Of a stretch of 64,000 nucleotides of DNA, positions 47,616 through 61,948 are shown one piece after another (the first letter of the stretch is position 1; each line of letters starts with the position of its first letter). This DNA is from Aulostomus chinensis (taxonomy: Eukaryota; Chordata; Actinopteri; Syngnathiformes; Aulostomidae). A program made the position numbers and the translations under genes. The stretch covers positions 3,931,001-3,995,000 of the forward strand of contig JBBMOA010000008.1 in the NCBI GenBank assembly GCA_037954235.1. The letters are read 5' to 3'. The notes under the pieces were generated by a model, which worked only from the letters and a program-made list of their open reading frames with translations, searched no databases and had not been told where the DNA came from.

Positions 47616-50444
47616 ACATGAAGAATCCCCAAAATACAGTTTTGATAATGAGACAAGTGAAAACTTTTTAAACGAATAATACTATCAAACCAATACATAC
47701 TTTCAAGCAATAATGGTAAAACAAATTGTAATTAACAATAAATTTAGTCTTTCTTGTAATATTATTGTATCACCTATTGTGGTCACATTCTTTGACATCA
47801 TGAACGCGCAGCTGGAGCGTTCACAGCACCTTCTGTTGCTAACAACCAGGTGCTTGCAGCAATCGAAGCAAGACGGTAAGGAGCGATGACTCAAGTTTTG
47901 TCCGGTTAGCATTCAGTTGGACTCAGTAAGAGTCCGCCCTGGTGGGTGGAATGTGGCGATGTTCTCATCAGTAAATCCATGAAACCAGCAGCAATTATTA
48001 AGAAAACACCCAGGGCTGAAAGACCAGCTGCTGGATTTTTCAAAGAAAATGTGATGAAGTGAAGCAGTCCAGGTCCAGGATTAAAACAACTGCAGGAAGC
48101 CTCGTGCTGTGCCAGCCTCCACATTGCAAAAGATGGCAAGCCACATGCTATCAGCTGTGTCTGCCATTCTCCGAAGAGATGACGCTCATCATGGCGCCAA
48201 ACCGTTACCGGTTCTTGATAACAACTCTGTGTGAGAAAAGCATGCTGGTCAGTTGTCAACTTGTAATATTGTATCATGCAGGATTGACCTTTATGACGGC
48301 TTGCTGGCAGCCCTCTGAGTGCTGATGACAGCGGCCTGATGTGGGATGGGACATGGGTTTGCAGCCAGGTGATGGGGCTTTGCTTGAACAATCATTTCTG
48401 ATATTTCAACTGAAAATGTTTATATAAGCATATGTGTGTGTGTTCTGTTTTTTTCCCTGGCTGTGTGTGATTGTGTATGACAGGGAGGGATGCCCATTTT
48501 TGCATGACAGTTGTGGGAAAAGAGATCACTTGTAGTGCTACACCTTTGCACACTGGCCTGAAAATATAATGATAGGAAACAAAAGGAGTACACGGAATAA
48601 ACCCGACTGCACGAGCTGTCTGCAGCTGAATCAAGTGAGCAGTGCGACTGGCTGTTTAACTTTGGTCATAATGTTGGTACTTCAGTAGTATAATAATTTA
48701 GTGTATCTTGTTGGGCTCAAGCCAGGTTGGCCAAAAAAAAAGAGCCTTTAAGGGAAAATTCCCCAAATTTATGAAAACCTCCGTCATTTCTCTCATCCAT
48801 CAAACTCTCCCCACTCAGAAACATTCACTTCAGGTACTGCTGTTTTTGCCTCCAACCTAACAAACCTCAAACTAAATCATTCTGATGTGAAGGAAATGGA
48901 ACACAAACACATTCAACCCACAAGGGATGTCGCTGAATAATGATTGTACTTACATGAAAAACAGAACCATAAAACTTCAAAATCTCACAGTTTTATTGTT
49001 GTTCCTCCCGAATTTTTATGTGATTTTTCTGCCAAAAAGTCACAGTGGAAAAATACAAAGACGCCACAAATATTAAATGGTATCTTCTTTCTTTAGGCTC
49101 GCAAGGATTGAAGGAAGAGATCAAACGATCGATTAAAATGTACTTTTTTTACGATAAACCCTTAAGTGCCACATCATAGCACAAAGAGACAGCAACTGAA
49201 GCTCAGTGGAAGTTGAAAGTTTTTAAATTTTTACTGATTGAGGTTCATAACTGTGTGAACCAAAAAGTTTAACCAGTCCATTTATAGCTGACAGTTTTCT
49301 TCAGACGTGTAATAAACGGCCAGTTCATCCACATTAAATTTGCAGAATATTTAAGGGAATTTCCTCTGTATCCTCCAAGTCTTTTTTCCAAACAAGTGAG
49401 TTTTTTTTTGTTTAGAGATTACACCAAAGTCATAAAATATTTGCCTGAATTTTCTTCTTATCTTTCACTTTGAAACCCTTAATTTTTGCTTTTTCAAAAT
49501 TCTTCTCTCTTCTTGAGATAATTCATCTTGTTTATACTTTGTTTTCCTCACTGCTGCAAGCAGAGCGGGAGCCGTTCACAACCTCCCAACCCCAACATAA
49601 AACAGCTACACACACACACACACACACACACACTCCGCAGCAACTGAGGCCAAGTTAGAGGGAAAAAGAGGGAAGAGAGAGGTCCAGAAATGCCACTCAC
49701 ACTGTTAATGCAACCAACTCAGAAGACCAAAAAGTGCATTCTCCCACTGATCAGATGAGCCTGTTATGATTCCAACTGTTTATCAGAAACTTACAAGGCC
49801 ACTTCGCACTTTCTGAAAGATTCCTACTGTTGCTGAGTCCAACCCACCTTTAACTGGCTGCTAGCAGCACTCCTCTTCCTGCTAGGGACCCTGGGGAGAG
49901 GCACCTCCAGCTCTCCATGTCTGCCAGTTTCAGCCCCAAGAAGCTCATCAGCAGCCAAATGTACCGTGTTGCTCGCTGCATTCTATGTCTCAGAGAAAAT
50001 GCCTCAGGCCTTGTGGATAAAGAGCTTCTGTTTAAAGGAGAACACCTACAGCACAGAGTGAAATGGAACACAAACATGAGGGATACAAATGGCCCATAGT
50101 GGGTTTAAGAGTCATCAAAAGAGGCAAATGCCCAGTTTCTCATGGAAGCCCTTGGGTGACATGACGGCTAGAGAATAAATCTTGAATAATTCCAGTTTCA
50201 GGCGAGTGTTTTTGTCTCTCCCTCTTGTTGGAGGTGATCTATGTTCAAATATAAATCTGAGAGGCGCTTCATTGGATAGAAATGGTCTGTTCCTGCCTCT
50301 GGTTCCTGGTGGCAGTTCTATGTTCGGAACCCTCTGGAAATCCTCTCAAACTAAAGATGTATACACACTATTTTTTGCAGTTTTATCTGCACGATACATA
50401 TTTTCATATTAGAGTAACACAAAAAGGACTGACAAGGACAATGT

Positions 50445-50480
<36 letters not shown>

Positions 50481-52649
50481 GGAATCTCACACTTTATCTG
50501 TAAAATCTACAGGGATAAATGATTGGGTGTCATTTGTTCTAGTTTTAGATATCAGTTCATCAAATCATGATCAATTCTATGAATGTGTGGCTGAATTTGA
50601 AAATGTAACTTTTTCTTACCACGAGTACCCTGGTTGGGGCGTTGGTGCGTGGACAATTCTGTTGGGACACAGCAACAGTTCCAAGCTGTACTGGTGGAGA
50701 TTCAGCTGGAAAAGCTGCCCTCATATTTCTGAGTTTTGGGATCTTTTGAAATCTGCTCTTGGCCTAAAAGTCCGGATTTGTTCATGTTTTTGTATTGCAG
50801 TGGCACTGTGACGGTGAATAGTGAATTACAGTACACAGACGATGTTGTTCACAGTGTTCGTCTTGAAGGTAATCAACCATTGTGACCACACATGGTAAAA
50901 CATTATGAAAGTATATTTGTTATATTTCAAGATATCTGGGTTCCCAGTCCGTCATGTGTTTTTGAAAACAAGTGAGGAATAGCTTGGCTCGGTGCACCTC
51001 TGCTCATTATTGATGCAGTGGTACGTCACATTTATGCACATGTATTTGGGAAATCCTATTTTTGAATTGTGTATCTTAGATCGCATGTGTACTGGATACA
51101 AGATGGCATTTTCACTTAAGTCTGTTAAAGAGCAGATCTGCCCTTCATCAGACCTTCATCTTCAATTTGCCGTTGACGTATTGAACCAGTGGATGCCGGC
51201 GCTGTGCGAGCTGTTTGATTAGTTACCGTAATATGCACTTCTTCCGTGGTGACCTGATTCTCTTGATACGTTCCATAAAATGAACACTAATTGCAGCAAG
51301 TGAGTCATGTCATACTCCCCACTCTGCACCTTTTGAAGACAAATACTGCTTTCCATCAGAGCTCGTTTTTTTTCCAAGTTCATGTGAGCGACTGTCAATG
51401 AAATATTTCCTGCAGAGCCCGTTTCCTCTTGAAAGCCTTTCAGCAGAATGATTAGAGGTCCGACTTTATCCAGACAAGCATAAATTCTCTTCCGAAATAA
51501 ACTAGAAATAACACACTCCTGTTGAATGCCTCTCCAGTGTGTGGCTGCCACGGTGACCTAAAATCCATGTCATATTAACGAAAATGAGACAAATATTGCA
51601 ACTATGAGGCGACAGTGATCTCAACGATCCACAAGAATCTTTTCAGTTCAATGTTGAGTATCAATTTAGACCCTTGCCAAATCTGAAAAAAAAACAACCT
51701 TCAAGGTGTCATGTCATCATGTTGAGATATCGCCATCCTGCATTAGACAGAGTCCAAAATTAGGTCAGCTCCAAGAAACCCGGTGAGAGAGTGAGAGAGA
51801 GAGATCACCAGCGCCGCATGCCATGCAATGTTTGATAAAATATAAAAGAGTTACACTAACTCATGTCCTGACAGTTACTGCACTTAAATTACATGTTACA
51901 AGATTGCCTGCCAGAAAGTAACTTGCTGGATTACTGAATGCCCACACTGACTCTGTTCTCCAGAGGGCACATAGCCTCTGGCAGACGGGATATCCCCCGT
52001 TACAGTGAGAGTAAACAATCAAGCGCACACTGGGGCAGCTGACGGAGAAATGAAGACTCAACAAGGCAGCATCTCCATCACGCAACCTGCTCCAACGAAC
52101 AGAGTGACACCTTTAGCTGAGCTACATGATGATTTCAGTATGGTGCTTAGCATGGCGGCGGCAGCATCACACTTGTGTGCCACGAGTGTTGCAGCTTGCA
52201 GGTACTTCCTGAAATTTGAAGAGAACAGAGTTAATTGCAGCTGATGGACAATCATTTCCTAGGTACTATTTCAATGCCACTATGATGTCGAGTACCTCCA
52301 GCACATAAACGCTGTTCTCTCCGCTATCCTGTTGGAGCCAAACACCCACACTACTACTGACCTCAGTGAACCAGAGATTTTCTACATTGCACACACTCAC
52401 CTGTGCATCAGCCAGCCTCCAGCTGCCATGCTCACTCCACCGCTGGACAACTAAGTTGCTGTTCTCTGCCATTTCTGCAAATTCTGCCTCTCCAGTGCCC
52501 TCAGTGTCTTCTACAAAGTCAGTGTATTGTCTTATTCCACCAATGTCATTTATCAGTCTTCATCTAACTTGGATCGCTTGCAGCAGGCAGTCTTCACCAA
52601 GGTCCTCCTTGCTGGACAACATGACCAAATCTTCTGTATAACCATGTGA
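47616..52649. other. Noncoding; CA and ATT microsatellites
   Basis: (CA)n lies at 49607-49634 and (ATT)n, about 10 units, at 50448-50479. Otherwise no exon or element recognised. 52000-52649 may include eroded gag-like sequence of the retroelement that follows, but I cannot support it. Confidence 0.3.
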
Positions 52650-53065
52650 TTGCGCAAGCCACGGTACCAGCAGTCTCTTCCTGTCTGTGCCCTGGTTGAT
52701 TCTGGTGCTTACAGAATCAGAATGTGTCATGCTGGTATTTCCACTTCACTACTTGGAAGTAATACTGGATGTCCTCAACTCAGAAGACTTCATCCAAATT
52801 ACTCGCATTACTGGGAACCGACAACTCATCCTCTCCAGAAATCATTGTGACTACATCCAATTGCTCATGTACTGTGTATGAATTGTTCATTCCTGTCGTC
52901 CAAGTAGTTATAATATGTTTTCAGTAAAGTTCAAATTTGGTGTTCTTTCTGCCATTCATCCTGCCTCACATTGGCCCTGCCCTCAGCAGAGGCTGCTACT
53001 TCCCTCCTGTCCACTGAGCAGCTCAACCTGCCCTCAGCTCTACCAGATAACTTGAGAAGGAGCTG
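52650..53065 (+). pseudogene. Ty3/gypsy retrotransposon pol remnant (protease to pre-RT linker)
   Basis: In plus-strand frames: SLPVCALVDSGA (52671-52706), resembling the DSG/DTG active-site segment of retroelement aspartic proteases; then, in another frame, ITRITGNRQLILSRNHCDYI (52799-52858), like the segment preceding the conserved GxPWL motif; then WCSFCHSSCLTLALPSAEAA (about 52940-52999) with LPSALPDN, like the linker before reverse transcriptase in fish gypsy elements. Order and spacing fit one eroded element with at least two frameshifts. No RT motif follows. Based on remembered family motifs; a database search would be needed to confirm. Confidence 0.5.
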
Positions 53066-53689
53066 TGAGAGCCCCAGATATGTTCTTTTTGACTCTGTAA
53101 TGACAATTACTTCCTTTATAAGATACTAACATAACCTAGGCCCCTTTTTAGATCGCATTTGAATCTCTTCGAGGAGTCTAGTCAGGTTTCCATGAGCCTG
53201 TTTTATGTGCAAATTGAAAATGCGGGTAAAACAGGCTCATCGAAACACAGAACACTTGAAAGAGTCACAAAAAGGTTTTCATGCTTGGGGAGAGTGGAAA
53301 AGTTGGTGCCTCAACAGAGGGTAAATGCGGAAAAATGCAATGCAGACAGATTTAGCAAACAAAGTATGTGATTTTGAGTCCTCTTTTCTTTCCATTTGTT
53401 GCTATGCGCCTTTCAATCACATCATCACGTTGCTCTGTCTTCTTCTGCTGGGATAAATGACACCTGACTGGGTATTTTATGCCACCTGCTGCTTATTTGG
53501 ATGAATTTACTCTCACTATTTGTGCAACAGTATTGGATGGAAATGCACATTTTCTCTTAAAAAGTTATATTTTATAATAGAAACCCATCTAATGTTTTCA
53601 TTCAGCTTGACCTCTGCAACACCAACCACCCGGTCAGGATTAAGGAAAGGACGGGGGAGGGACGCCTGTCTGTCATTGTTACGGACTGC
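53066..53689. other. Noncoding spacer
   Basis: Downstream of the gypsy remnant; no RT, RNase H or integrase motif seen. Confidence 0.35.
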
Positions 53690-53960
53690 AGTCTGCTCTG
53701 TGGAATGAGTACCCCTGATGAGAGGCAGGTGTGTCAGATTGCTCACCTCAGGTCCAGGTGTGCGAGGGCAATATAAACTCTGGCTAGCAGCGCTCTTTAC
53801 TGACAGTGTCTCTCCACCAGAGCCACAGGAAGGATCCTCTTGTTTTAGCGCCTGTTAAGAGATTTACTGCTGCAAACGTAACTGCTGTGGACTCTACGAG
53901 CTGAACAACCACTGATTTAATGAATCAGACTCTGGAAGATGATTGGCCAAGTGTTCATCG
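53690..53960 (+). promoter_or_regulatory. Promoter-like segment, possibly an LTR fragment
   Basis: A TATA-like gggcaatataaactc at 53766-53780, preceded by a GC-richer gaggcaggtgtgtcagattg block and followed about 30 bp later by a pyrimidine-containing initiator-like region. The gypsy remnant 0.6 kb upstream makes an LTR plausible, but no TG...CA ends or duplications were found. Confidence 0.25.
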
Positions 53961-56900
53961 TCCTTCGGGATGGAGGTTGTTTGTGACTTTCACTAACACT
54001 GGCAAGACAGGTAGGGGAGGGGTTTCCATTGTGAGGACAGGTGGCCTGTTGTCTCCTGTTGCTAGCGTAGTAGGGAATTAGTTGGAAGTGACCCCGTCAC
54101 CCCTTCCTGGTTTGGACCAGCATGCTTGGCTCCACCAGTTGAGCGGCATTTTGAAGCCCATACCACGGTGTTTCTTGCTCACCTTACCGTAAGAACCTGT
54201 TTGAAATGAATGTTGTAAGTAAAGGTGAAATGATATTTTGGTAGCCAGTGGTTTTTCTCTAACATGTCATCTTGTTGCAGTACCTGGGGTAAACAGGTTC
54301 ATTTAAAGGCTCACGACTCTTGGAGAAATATTCTTACAACCCAACTTTGATTCACACATCAAACAACTGAAATTATGAGTGACAAGTCCTGCTCCCACAA
54401 CTGCATTTCAAACCTCTAGCTGAACCATGTTCAGTCTGTAGTAGTTTCAGCATTCTTCAAAGGTTAATATTACTGAGCCACTTAAGAAAACAGATGAACA
54501 TTTAATATCCAGGAATACCAACTATGGACCCAGCTTCAAATTTAGATGTGCCACAGTTTGGCTCTCCGGTTTTACTCAAGCCTTAGACGAGGTTTCACCA
54601 TGACCTCTGAAGGGCAAAGGCCTTTGCATGTCAGACATGTTTTTTTCTTTGTGTGATTAATTTGTGCACTGACAAATAATTCAAACCGTTGTTCTTGTCA
54701 TTCGTTCTCTCACACAGCGTGTTTCTGACTTTTACATATTCATGTTTTATATGTTGATATTAATAATCCACAGCCTCAGAAAAACGATGCGTCTGAGCAC
54801 TTGATCTTCGCTGCTTTCACCTTGAGGTCACCTGAAAATGTCAGCCAGCTCATGTATCCTCAGTGGAAGTTGCTGGTTACCTACATCAACAAAGTACACG
54901 ATTGCCAGCATGTGTCTGCATCCTGGAGTCTGAAGTGGCATACGTGCCTCTTCACCGGTGACTTCAGATGCGTGGTCGACACCTATAGTTTCCAAGCATC
55001 CTGACCATAAACTCAACTCTTGAAGCCTTTTCTCACATTACAATTAGGGAACTTGACTGTTAGCAGTGAAGCCCACCCTTGAGGAGAGAGCAATTGGAGG
55101 AGCCCAAGATTAATTCCTGGTTAGATCTTAAACCTGGTCAGCCAAGAGAGTAAATTCCTACTGGGCTCAATGTGTTGCTTGGCTCCCAAATCCTATGCTT
55201 GAGCCTCTAACTGCCTTCCTCAGTTCCATGACAGCTCTTGGATGTTCTGCTCCTGTACATTCCAGGCCATGAAAGAGAAGAGGTTGAGGAGCCAACATGG
55301 CCCAGCTACCACACTTACACAAGCTGGTAACAAGCCCTCCAGCCAACCTCCAGTGTACTCAGCTGTCAGGTCTGATGACTTGGCTTGTCTCTTGATGGCA
55401 TCCCCAGACCTTCCACCCATGGGACAGTGAGCTCCATCAGTAGTGGCCATGGGACAGCATCATCAGCAACCCAAAAGGATGTACTGAAGGGGAATATTGG
55501 TGGTGTTGCAAAGGGGCAGGTCTCCTTTGCACCAAATGGCCACTAGAGGTTTTGGGGAGAAGATAGGCTGTTGTATGCTGATCTGATCAGGAAGCTGAGC
55601 CTAGCTTGAGGGATTTCCCACAGGTCTTTACAAAAGCAAAACACAGGTCATTAACACAAAACAGAAAAAGGAAGGAAGGTGACAAATGGAAGGTTGAGAT
55701 CCCAACAGAGCAGGGCTTGACTTGGCGAAAGGCAGGCCACTCACGTCCCCGCAATTTAATCAAAGACAAGAAGCAGCTATCGGTCAATGTCAACGGCTTG
55801 GGTCTAAAGTGCGCCTCAACATCAAGTATAATCCACCTAAAGCACATTACACATGAAAAAGACATGTACTGTAATGAACCCATTGCTGTCCCCCTCACTT
55901 TTACTGTCTCTGCATGGCACTCCACTGTATATGTAATCGCTGTGAGTCATTACTTATCTATTAATATTGATGCATGTTATTAAATGTGTGGGTTAACGAC
56001 TGGGTGGACCTCACTCAGACTTGATGGGGTCAAAGTCGGCCAGCAGTCCCACCACAGTGTGCCTGATTACATTTTTAATAGAGTGTGGCTTTGATTTAGT
56101 AGGCTGTTCTCACCGTGCGTGGTCGGCTAAGATGTGTTTTAATTGTTAGTGATATTTGAAAGGAGGGTGTCTTTGTGAGCGAGGTTGCACTGGCCAATTG
56201 ACTGTTCACTAAACCAAAAACTGACAATCCAATCATAGCTTAGCAGCCAAAACTAGGCACAGCAGGTCCGCCTAACTGTGTTTCCCACACAGGCACAGTG
56301 TGCACACGGCTGTAGGGAGAGCTCTTAACATTAAAAGGTTTGGATCTTGGTGTCTAATTGCCTTGAACAAAAGTCTTTTGACTCTGATCAAATGTGTCCT
56401 CAAACATAGCCTGCGATGACCACCAGTCAGTTACCTGGCTGTCGCCTCCAGACATCGTCCAAGACTGACCACACCATTCACCTCATGCTCATGGAGAACC
56501 ATTTTGCATTAAAAGACCACTTTACTGTAAAGTAAACCCACGCTTTGAAACATTTTCCCCTTTAGTCATCATTGGCGTGACTGCTTCATTTTCATGAGTT
56601 CAAGTAAAAGATCATCTTCTTAACGCTACAAACAAACTTCATTATTGAAATATGTTAGTGAGCGCCGAAAGTGTTTCCACCGCTGGGTGTGGGTCGGCTT
56701 CACATGCATCCAGACTATTATGTCTCTCAGTTGCCAGCAGTATTGTGAAAGTCCTTTCTTCAATACAACACAGTGATTTAAAAAAAAAAAGTAACCGCTT
56801 TAGTTACAACAACATCAACATATAACATTTATTTAAATTTTGGTCGAGATGTGAGAGATTTCAAAAACTAAACGTAAAGAAAAAGAGGGGCATGAAGGCT

Positions 56901-58877
56901 GCAAACAGAGGCAGTGAGTCATGATTAGGCGCTGGTGGAGGTGATGGGGGCTAATTATTAATTTAAGTGAACTGGCCCAAACTCCCATCTGGTCTGTGAG
57001 GGAAACATGATGTATGGGAGCAGTGAGAAGCTCTCTGTGGTATGGGTGATAGAGGCAGGGCTGCTGGACCCTGTGGCTACGGTAACAGAAGGCAAGGACA
57101 GACACACAGGGTAAGAGGAGAAAACTGCCCTTACATACGTGATATTCAAGAGACGTTTCTGTGCCAGTGGTCAGAAAAATCACAGTGAAAAAGACAGAGT
57201 AAAAGCTTGATCGCCTGCGCTGAATCCCCACACAGGTTAGAACATGTTATTATAATGTTACAAGTTATTTCATTTGCTCTGCCCCAAATCAGTTGCTGAG
57301 TACTTGAATTCGGTGCATATCTCTCCCTTTGGTTTCCCACAGACAAAATGTCAAGAACACCTGAATGCATCATCAGCCTGTCACCCTTTAATTGGTCTGA
57401 AATGCTGTGGGTTTTGCGGACTGATAAAGGATAGCTTGTTTTCTTCCTGGGTATCTATCACTTTTCAAAAGGATTTGTTGGACCACTGTATTCACACCCT
57501 TTACACGAACTTCACCGAGAGAGCAAACAGACCAGAGTTCCATTCATACGGACTAAAGGAGATAGTTGTGAAAACGCCAGATCACATTTGCGTTTCCTCA
57601 CTTCCTCAGTATTATATGTCAGCAACCCTTCCAATACTTAAACATTTATCAAACTCTAAAAAATATTAGCTCGGTTTCAGCCACTGCTATTAGAAGTACC
57701 CAAAGAAACTTCATACAGCAGCGTCAGAAGCTCACAGCAAACAATCATTTCAGCTGTGTAAATGCAGCAAAACCAACCCAGACCACCACAGAAGTATAAA
57801 TGGTTGCCATCAGTGTAGGTTTGTGTCGTGTGGTGTAACTACGACTACAAATCAACCCTAAGAGACAGAAATTCAGGCATAGTCTTCGGAGGAGAGGAGA
57901 GATACGGGACAAGGCAAGAATAGAGAAGTGCAAAAACATCAAAGGGTCAAAAAAGTCCTTAAAGTAAAAAGAAAATGCGACAAAAATGTTCCAACTGGAA
58001 GCAGGGAAGAGGGACCGATAAACCAGAGGAGCCACACTGCAAGAGATGAAAGCGTGTGATGACATTGAGCTTTTGTTCCTCCCTCTGATGGTATTCTGGC
58101 ACTAAAGCCGTGCCTCTGGATCCTACAGCTGCACCAAAGTGGACCTCAGCGCCACACTTGGTCTGCTGCTCGTCAGGAAGGAGGGATGGAGGGTGAGGGA
58201 GCCAGTGAGTCAACAGTATCGAGCCGTATTTCCAAATGTGCCTTACAACCCACCAGCTGCTGTATAACCAGCTTAAGATCCAAACGCGTTCCCTTCCAGA
58301 TCAGATGGTTACATCAGAACAGTGGACATGAATTTGCAGTCACAGCCTACAATCCAACCTGATCTTACAGAAATACATTAAATGACCATGTTTTCTTCAA
58401 ACTGCCTGATATGACGGTGGTGCACGATGTGTTAAAAAGGGACACACTAAGAAAAACTCACCTTTTCACTGCTTCAGTAGATATCTGTAGTACCTACACA
58501 CCCACAAATTCTCAAAGAAAAACATCTCTGTTTGTTTCATGGGTGCTTCTATAAAAAAAGATTCAGCTTATTGTTCAGATTTGATGCCCTACACAGAAGT
58601 TAACGTCAGCGCCAGGTCCCAGTCACAAATGTCAGATCCTCTGTGTTGATGAGAAAATCTGAACCACCACTTACCACAAGCAGCGTGACGCCCCTTCCTC
58701 ACACATAGAGTTGATCAGATTGGTGCTTGTGGACTGTAAAATGCTCTCCCACTCTTCAGTGGTGCTGACATATTACTATATTGTCAGGAACTGGAGCACT
58801 GAGGGAACACACAACTTTCATTGATTGCTGCTCTGGATGGGATTTTATCTTGATTACTTTTAAACATAGTATTAGCG
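53961..58877. other. Long noncoding stretch, no recognisable gene
   Basis: Short frames such as 55606-55983 (plus), 56833-57231 (minus) and 57274-57669 (plus, 131 codons) carry no family motifs. 56060-56130 is AT-rich and unique-looking. An A-run lies at 56779-56789. Confidence 0.3.
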
Positions 58878-59040
58878 TGTAGTTCCTTTGCCTGCCACTC
58901 AGAAGACTGGGGTTTGATTCCCTGGACTGCGAGTAATTTACTCATTTACTGTTTGTTGGGATCAGTTTCAGTAAAGTGTCCCATAAGGTGCTGCAGGTCT
59001 GAGCAGGCAGAACTCACCTAAGCACCTGTATGTAGGGGTT
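58878..59040 (+). mobile_element. SINE-like unit with tRNA-type B-box
   Basis: tagttcctttgcctgccact cagaagactg and GGGTTTGATTCCC at about 58909-58921 match the B-box consensus GGTTCGANTCC loosely and read like the 5' part of a tRNA-derived SINE of a family different from the main one. No tail or TSD found. Confidence 0.4.
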
Positions 59041-61718
59041 TTCAGGTACTCGTGCATGAGATGGTTCCAGTAATTTTATGCATGAACAACATTTTCGGCC
59101 TCAAGAAATTAAAGACGAGGACATCATATCCAGGGATTCACATTTCCGACGATATCTGTGACAAAAGGGCCACATTTTCCAGCATTGATCAACATGATAG
59201 AGTTGAAGTAGTCCTGTTATTACATATGTTGCATTCAATGTTGCATTCAATGTATCAGCACAATGCTAAGTAGGCATTAAATAAAAATTAAAAAAAAGAT
59301 AGGTTTAAGGAAAATCATGCCAAGAGCTAAAATACGCTCTTGTAAAAGGTTGTGCATGTGCTGCTCACAGTGGCTGGATCAATGTCTGATAGTGATGTCA
59401 AAGGCTTTACATTGGAGTTAATACACAGCCTGCTGCATCTCATACACACACAAAAAGGTGCCTTGTAGGTCTCGATCAGACAAAAAGGGCTAGAAAGCAT
59501 TGTTGTTTGATGACACTGGATGAGATTGGGCTCCAGGAATAGGACAGAAACAAAAAAGCAGTGAATACTGACTGTGAGGCAGTGGGGCACACTGATGCGA
59601 CTTTTTTGTCGAAGATATCAGTAGGTTAGCTAGTAATTATGGAGGAATGAAACAGAATCTGTTTCCACTGAACAGCATTTGAAGAAGCGGCGCGGCAGCA
59701 TTGTCCTCACCATCATGATCAACCACAGCCCAAACGGCAGCACTTGTTCTCCTGCTGTCCATCAGTGCCAACTGCCAGTGCCACTAAGCTGCAGTTCTGT
59801 TTAGTAGAGGTCTGGTGCTGCTGCCAGCACTGAGGAAATGCCAGAGTGCGTATTGAAATGTGTTCCTCAAATGTAAACTAAAGGAAATGAGAGTTACACA
59901 TGGTAGTGCTCTGCTTTGATTATTGCAGGATCATTTGTGGAGCCTTCAGCCGGTCATCTCCGCAGAGGCAGTCCGCCAGCGCACATCATCATGAGCTACT
60001 ACTAATGGGGCTCCTGATGTAAAAGGGAGCACAGCTCAGTAACTCTTCAGTGACCATTGGCAGTGCAAGGTGGTTTTAATTACCAGCACTTGTAATCGTG
60101 ACACTTGTGTTGCCATGTATGTCTATTATTCTGTTTCAAACACACTTTTAACAGGCTTTAAAAGCTAAATCCCAATAACCACATGCCCTTTCAGGACGCA
60201 GGGATGATGACACATTAGTCACTTCCCTGTTTTATGCACATTGCACAGCTTTGCCCTGATGAAAAAGCACTTTCTGTTGCACAATGAGGGTTCTCATTGC
60301 CTGTTTTGGTGCACAGATGGGGAGGAAAAGAAAGTGAGAGGCGATGATGACTGTAGATGAGGTGAGGATCAATGGGTGACTGAATGAGTCGTTACAGCCA
60401 AGAAAGCAGCAGGACAAAGCATAAAAGGCTATGAAAATGTAAAGCCATAAAATCACAGGCATTATATATTGGTGTAGCTGCAGGTTGAGGTGGCAGCTCA
60501 AATAGGAAACTGAGGACAGATGTGGTCCAAAGATGAAGAGAAAGATAGACACGCAGAGTCTGGGGGCAATAATAGGTTAAAGACTTAGTCCTGAATAGAA
60601 TAATGGGTTACAGCGTTTCCTGATAAAAATAAATGTACTGTAAAAGTCTCTAAATTTCTAGTTGACAGTACTTGGCACTGGCCCCTATCCACCATAAAAA
60701 TTAAAAAAAAAAAAAATGGGACTCAGATCCAGGTGACGGAAGGAGGGAGCAGCCAGGGGTGAGGGAAGGGTGTCAGTGTTTTGGTATTGAAAGCAGCAGA
60801 GAGGGCCCACTGCACTTACTGGCTCTCATGTAGGTTTTATCTATGGCTGCCAAAACTATCCCATACCATTTCAAGACAACTGCCCTTTGGCTTTTGCCTT
60901 TTTTTCTGTCGTGTCACGTTCAATGTCACGAATATGTTAGAAAACTGAATAAACTGCGGTGAAAGCAGCACGGATGGCAGTGAGGGGGATATGTTGGTTG
61001 CAGTTTTACATTTTTTTTGTTCCCGTTTGTGTCGTAGTTCAAAATCAGCAAAGACTGAATTTGGATACAGCAGTTGAATTTGTGGCAGAAATGGCAAAAG
61101 CTGCACACATTTCTGCCAGAAGCTAAACACAACTATTATTTTTATCTGGGTTTTGTGTTCACATCAAACGGGCCAGAGTCCATAAAGACCCGTGTGTGCT
61201 GCAGTCATGGACCTGGGAGTGAACGCTGATCAATTCTTTTTAACCTTGTGGACAAAAGCTTGACGTTAGCTGTTTTCTGGCCTGTGGAAAAGGGACTGAA
61301 GACGACACTTGAATGTATGACAGTCCTGCTCTCAGAAACTTTGCTCCCTCTATTATTGCTCCTATGACCCACATTTGGTCTGGAATGACAGCATTGACTC
61401 AGGAGGCCCCTAAATTCAGCCATAGGTCTCTCTCATGTAATCCACATCAGACAAAAGATTGGCACAGTTTGTGTGCACCACATCTGGTCTACGTAAAACT
61501 TGCCAGTGCCTAAGCAGTAAGTGCCATTGGAGTCGCATGTGCCTCCAAACTTGGCGACTGAGTCAGACTGGCAACATAAAATGATCCTCTATGAATATGT
61601 ATCCTTGCTGGTGAAAGCCAAAGCCTGGAGGCATGATCTTTTTGGTTGGTCCATCTGTCCATCAGTACAAACAATTTGTTCTCAATATATCTCAGACATG
61701 CCTTGAGAGAATTTCTTC
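59041..61718. other. Noncoding, no recognisable gene
   Basis: Nothing recognisable beyond a short tandem of gttgcattcaat at 59228-59251 and an A-run at 60701-60715. Confidence 0.3.
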
Positions 61719-61948
61719 AAATTAAGAAACAGCACTATTGCCTCGCAACAAGATGGTCCCGGGTTCCAGGGCTGGCTCTCCTGGTCCTTTCTGTGGGGAG
61801 TTTGCTTGTTCTCCCCCAGCATTAAAAACATGTATGCTGGGTTCATTTCTTCTGTCTTTGCTCCTGACCAAGGTGTTGGCAAAAGATCTGGAGTTGATTC
61901 CACATTCCTCTGTACAATGTGCATGTGGCAATAAAGATTTCCTCTTCA
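61719..61948 (+). mobile_element. tRNA-head SINE with a different 3' body
   Basis: agcactattgcctcgcaaca, agatggtcccgggttccagg (B-box-like) and tttctgtggggagtttgctt gttctcccc resemble the head and first core of the main SINE, but then switch to agcattaaaaacatgtatgc and finish with caataaagatttcc. So the head is shared with a different tail, as in composite fish SINE families. Confidence 0.6.

Noticed and set aside
53690..54200. Complete LTR downstream of the gypsy remnant
   Set aside because: TATA-like box present, but no TG...CA termini, no matching second LTR and no duplication could be found.
57274..57669. 131-codon plus frame
   Set aside because: No recognisable family, no exon borders, low-complexity hydrophobic ends.
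58878..58960. Functional tRNA gene
   Set aside because: Only a B-box-like segment; no acceptor stem, anticodon arm or terminator in the right places. Interpreted as SINE-like.
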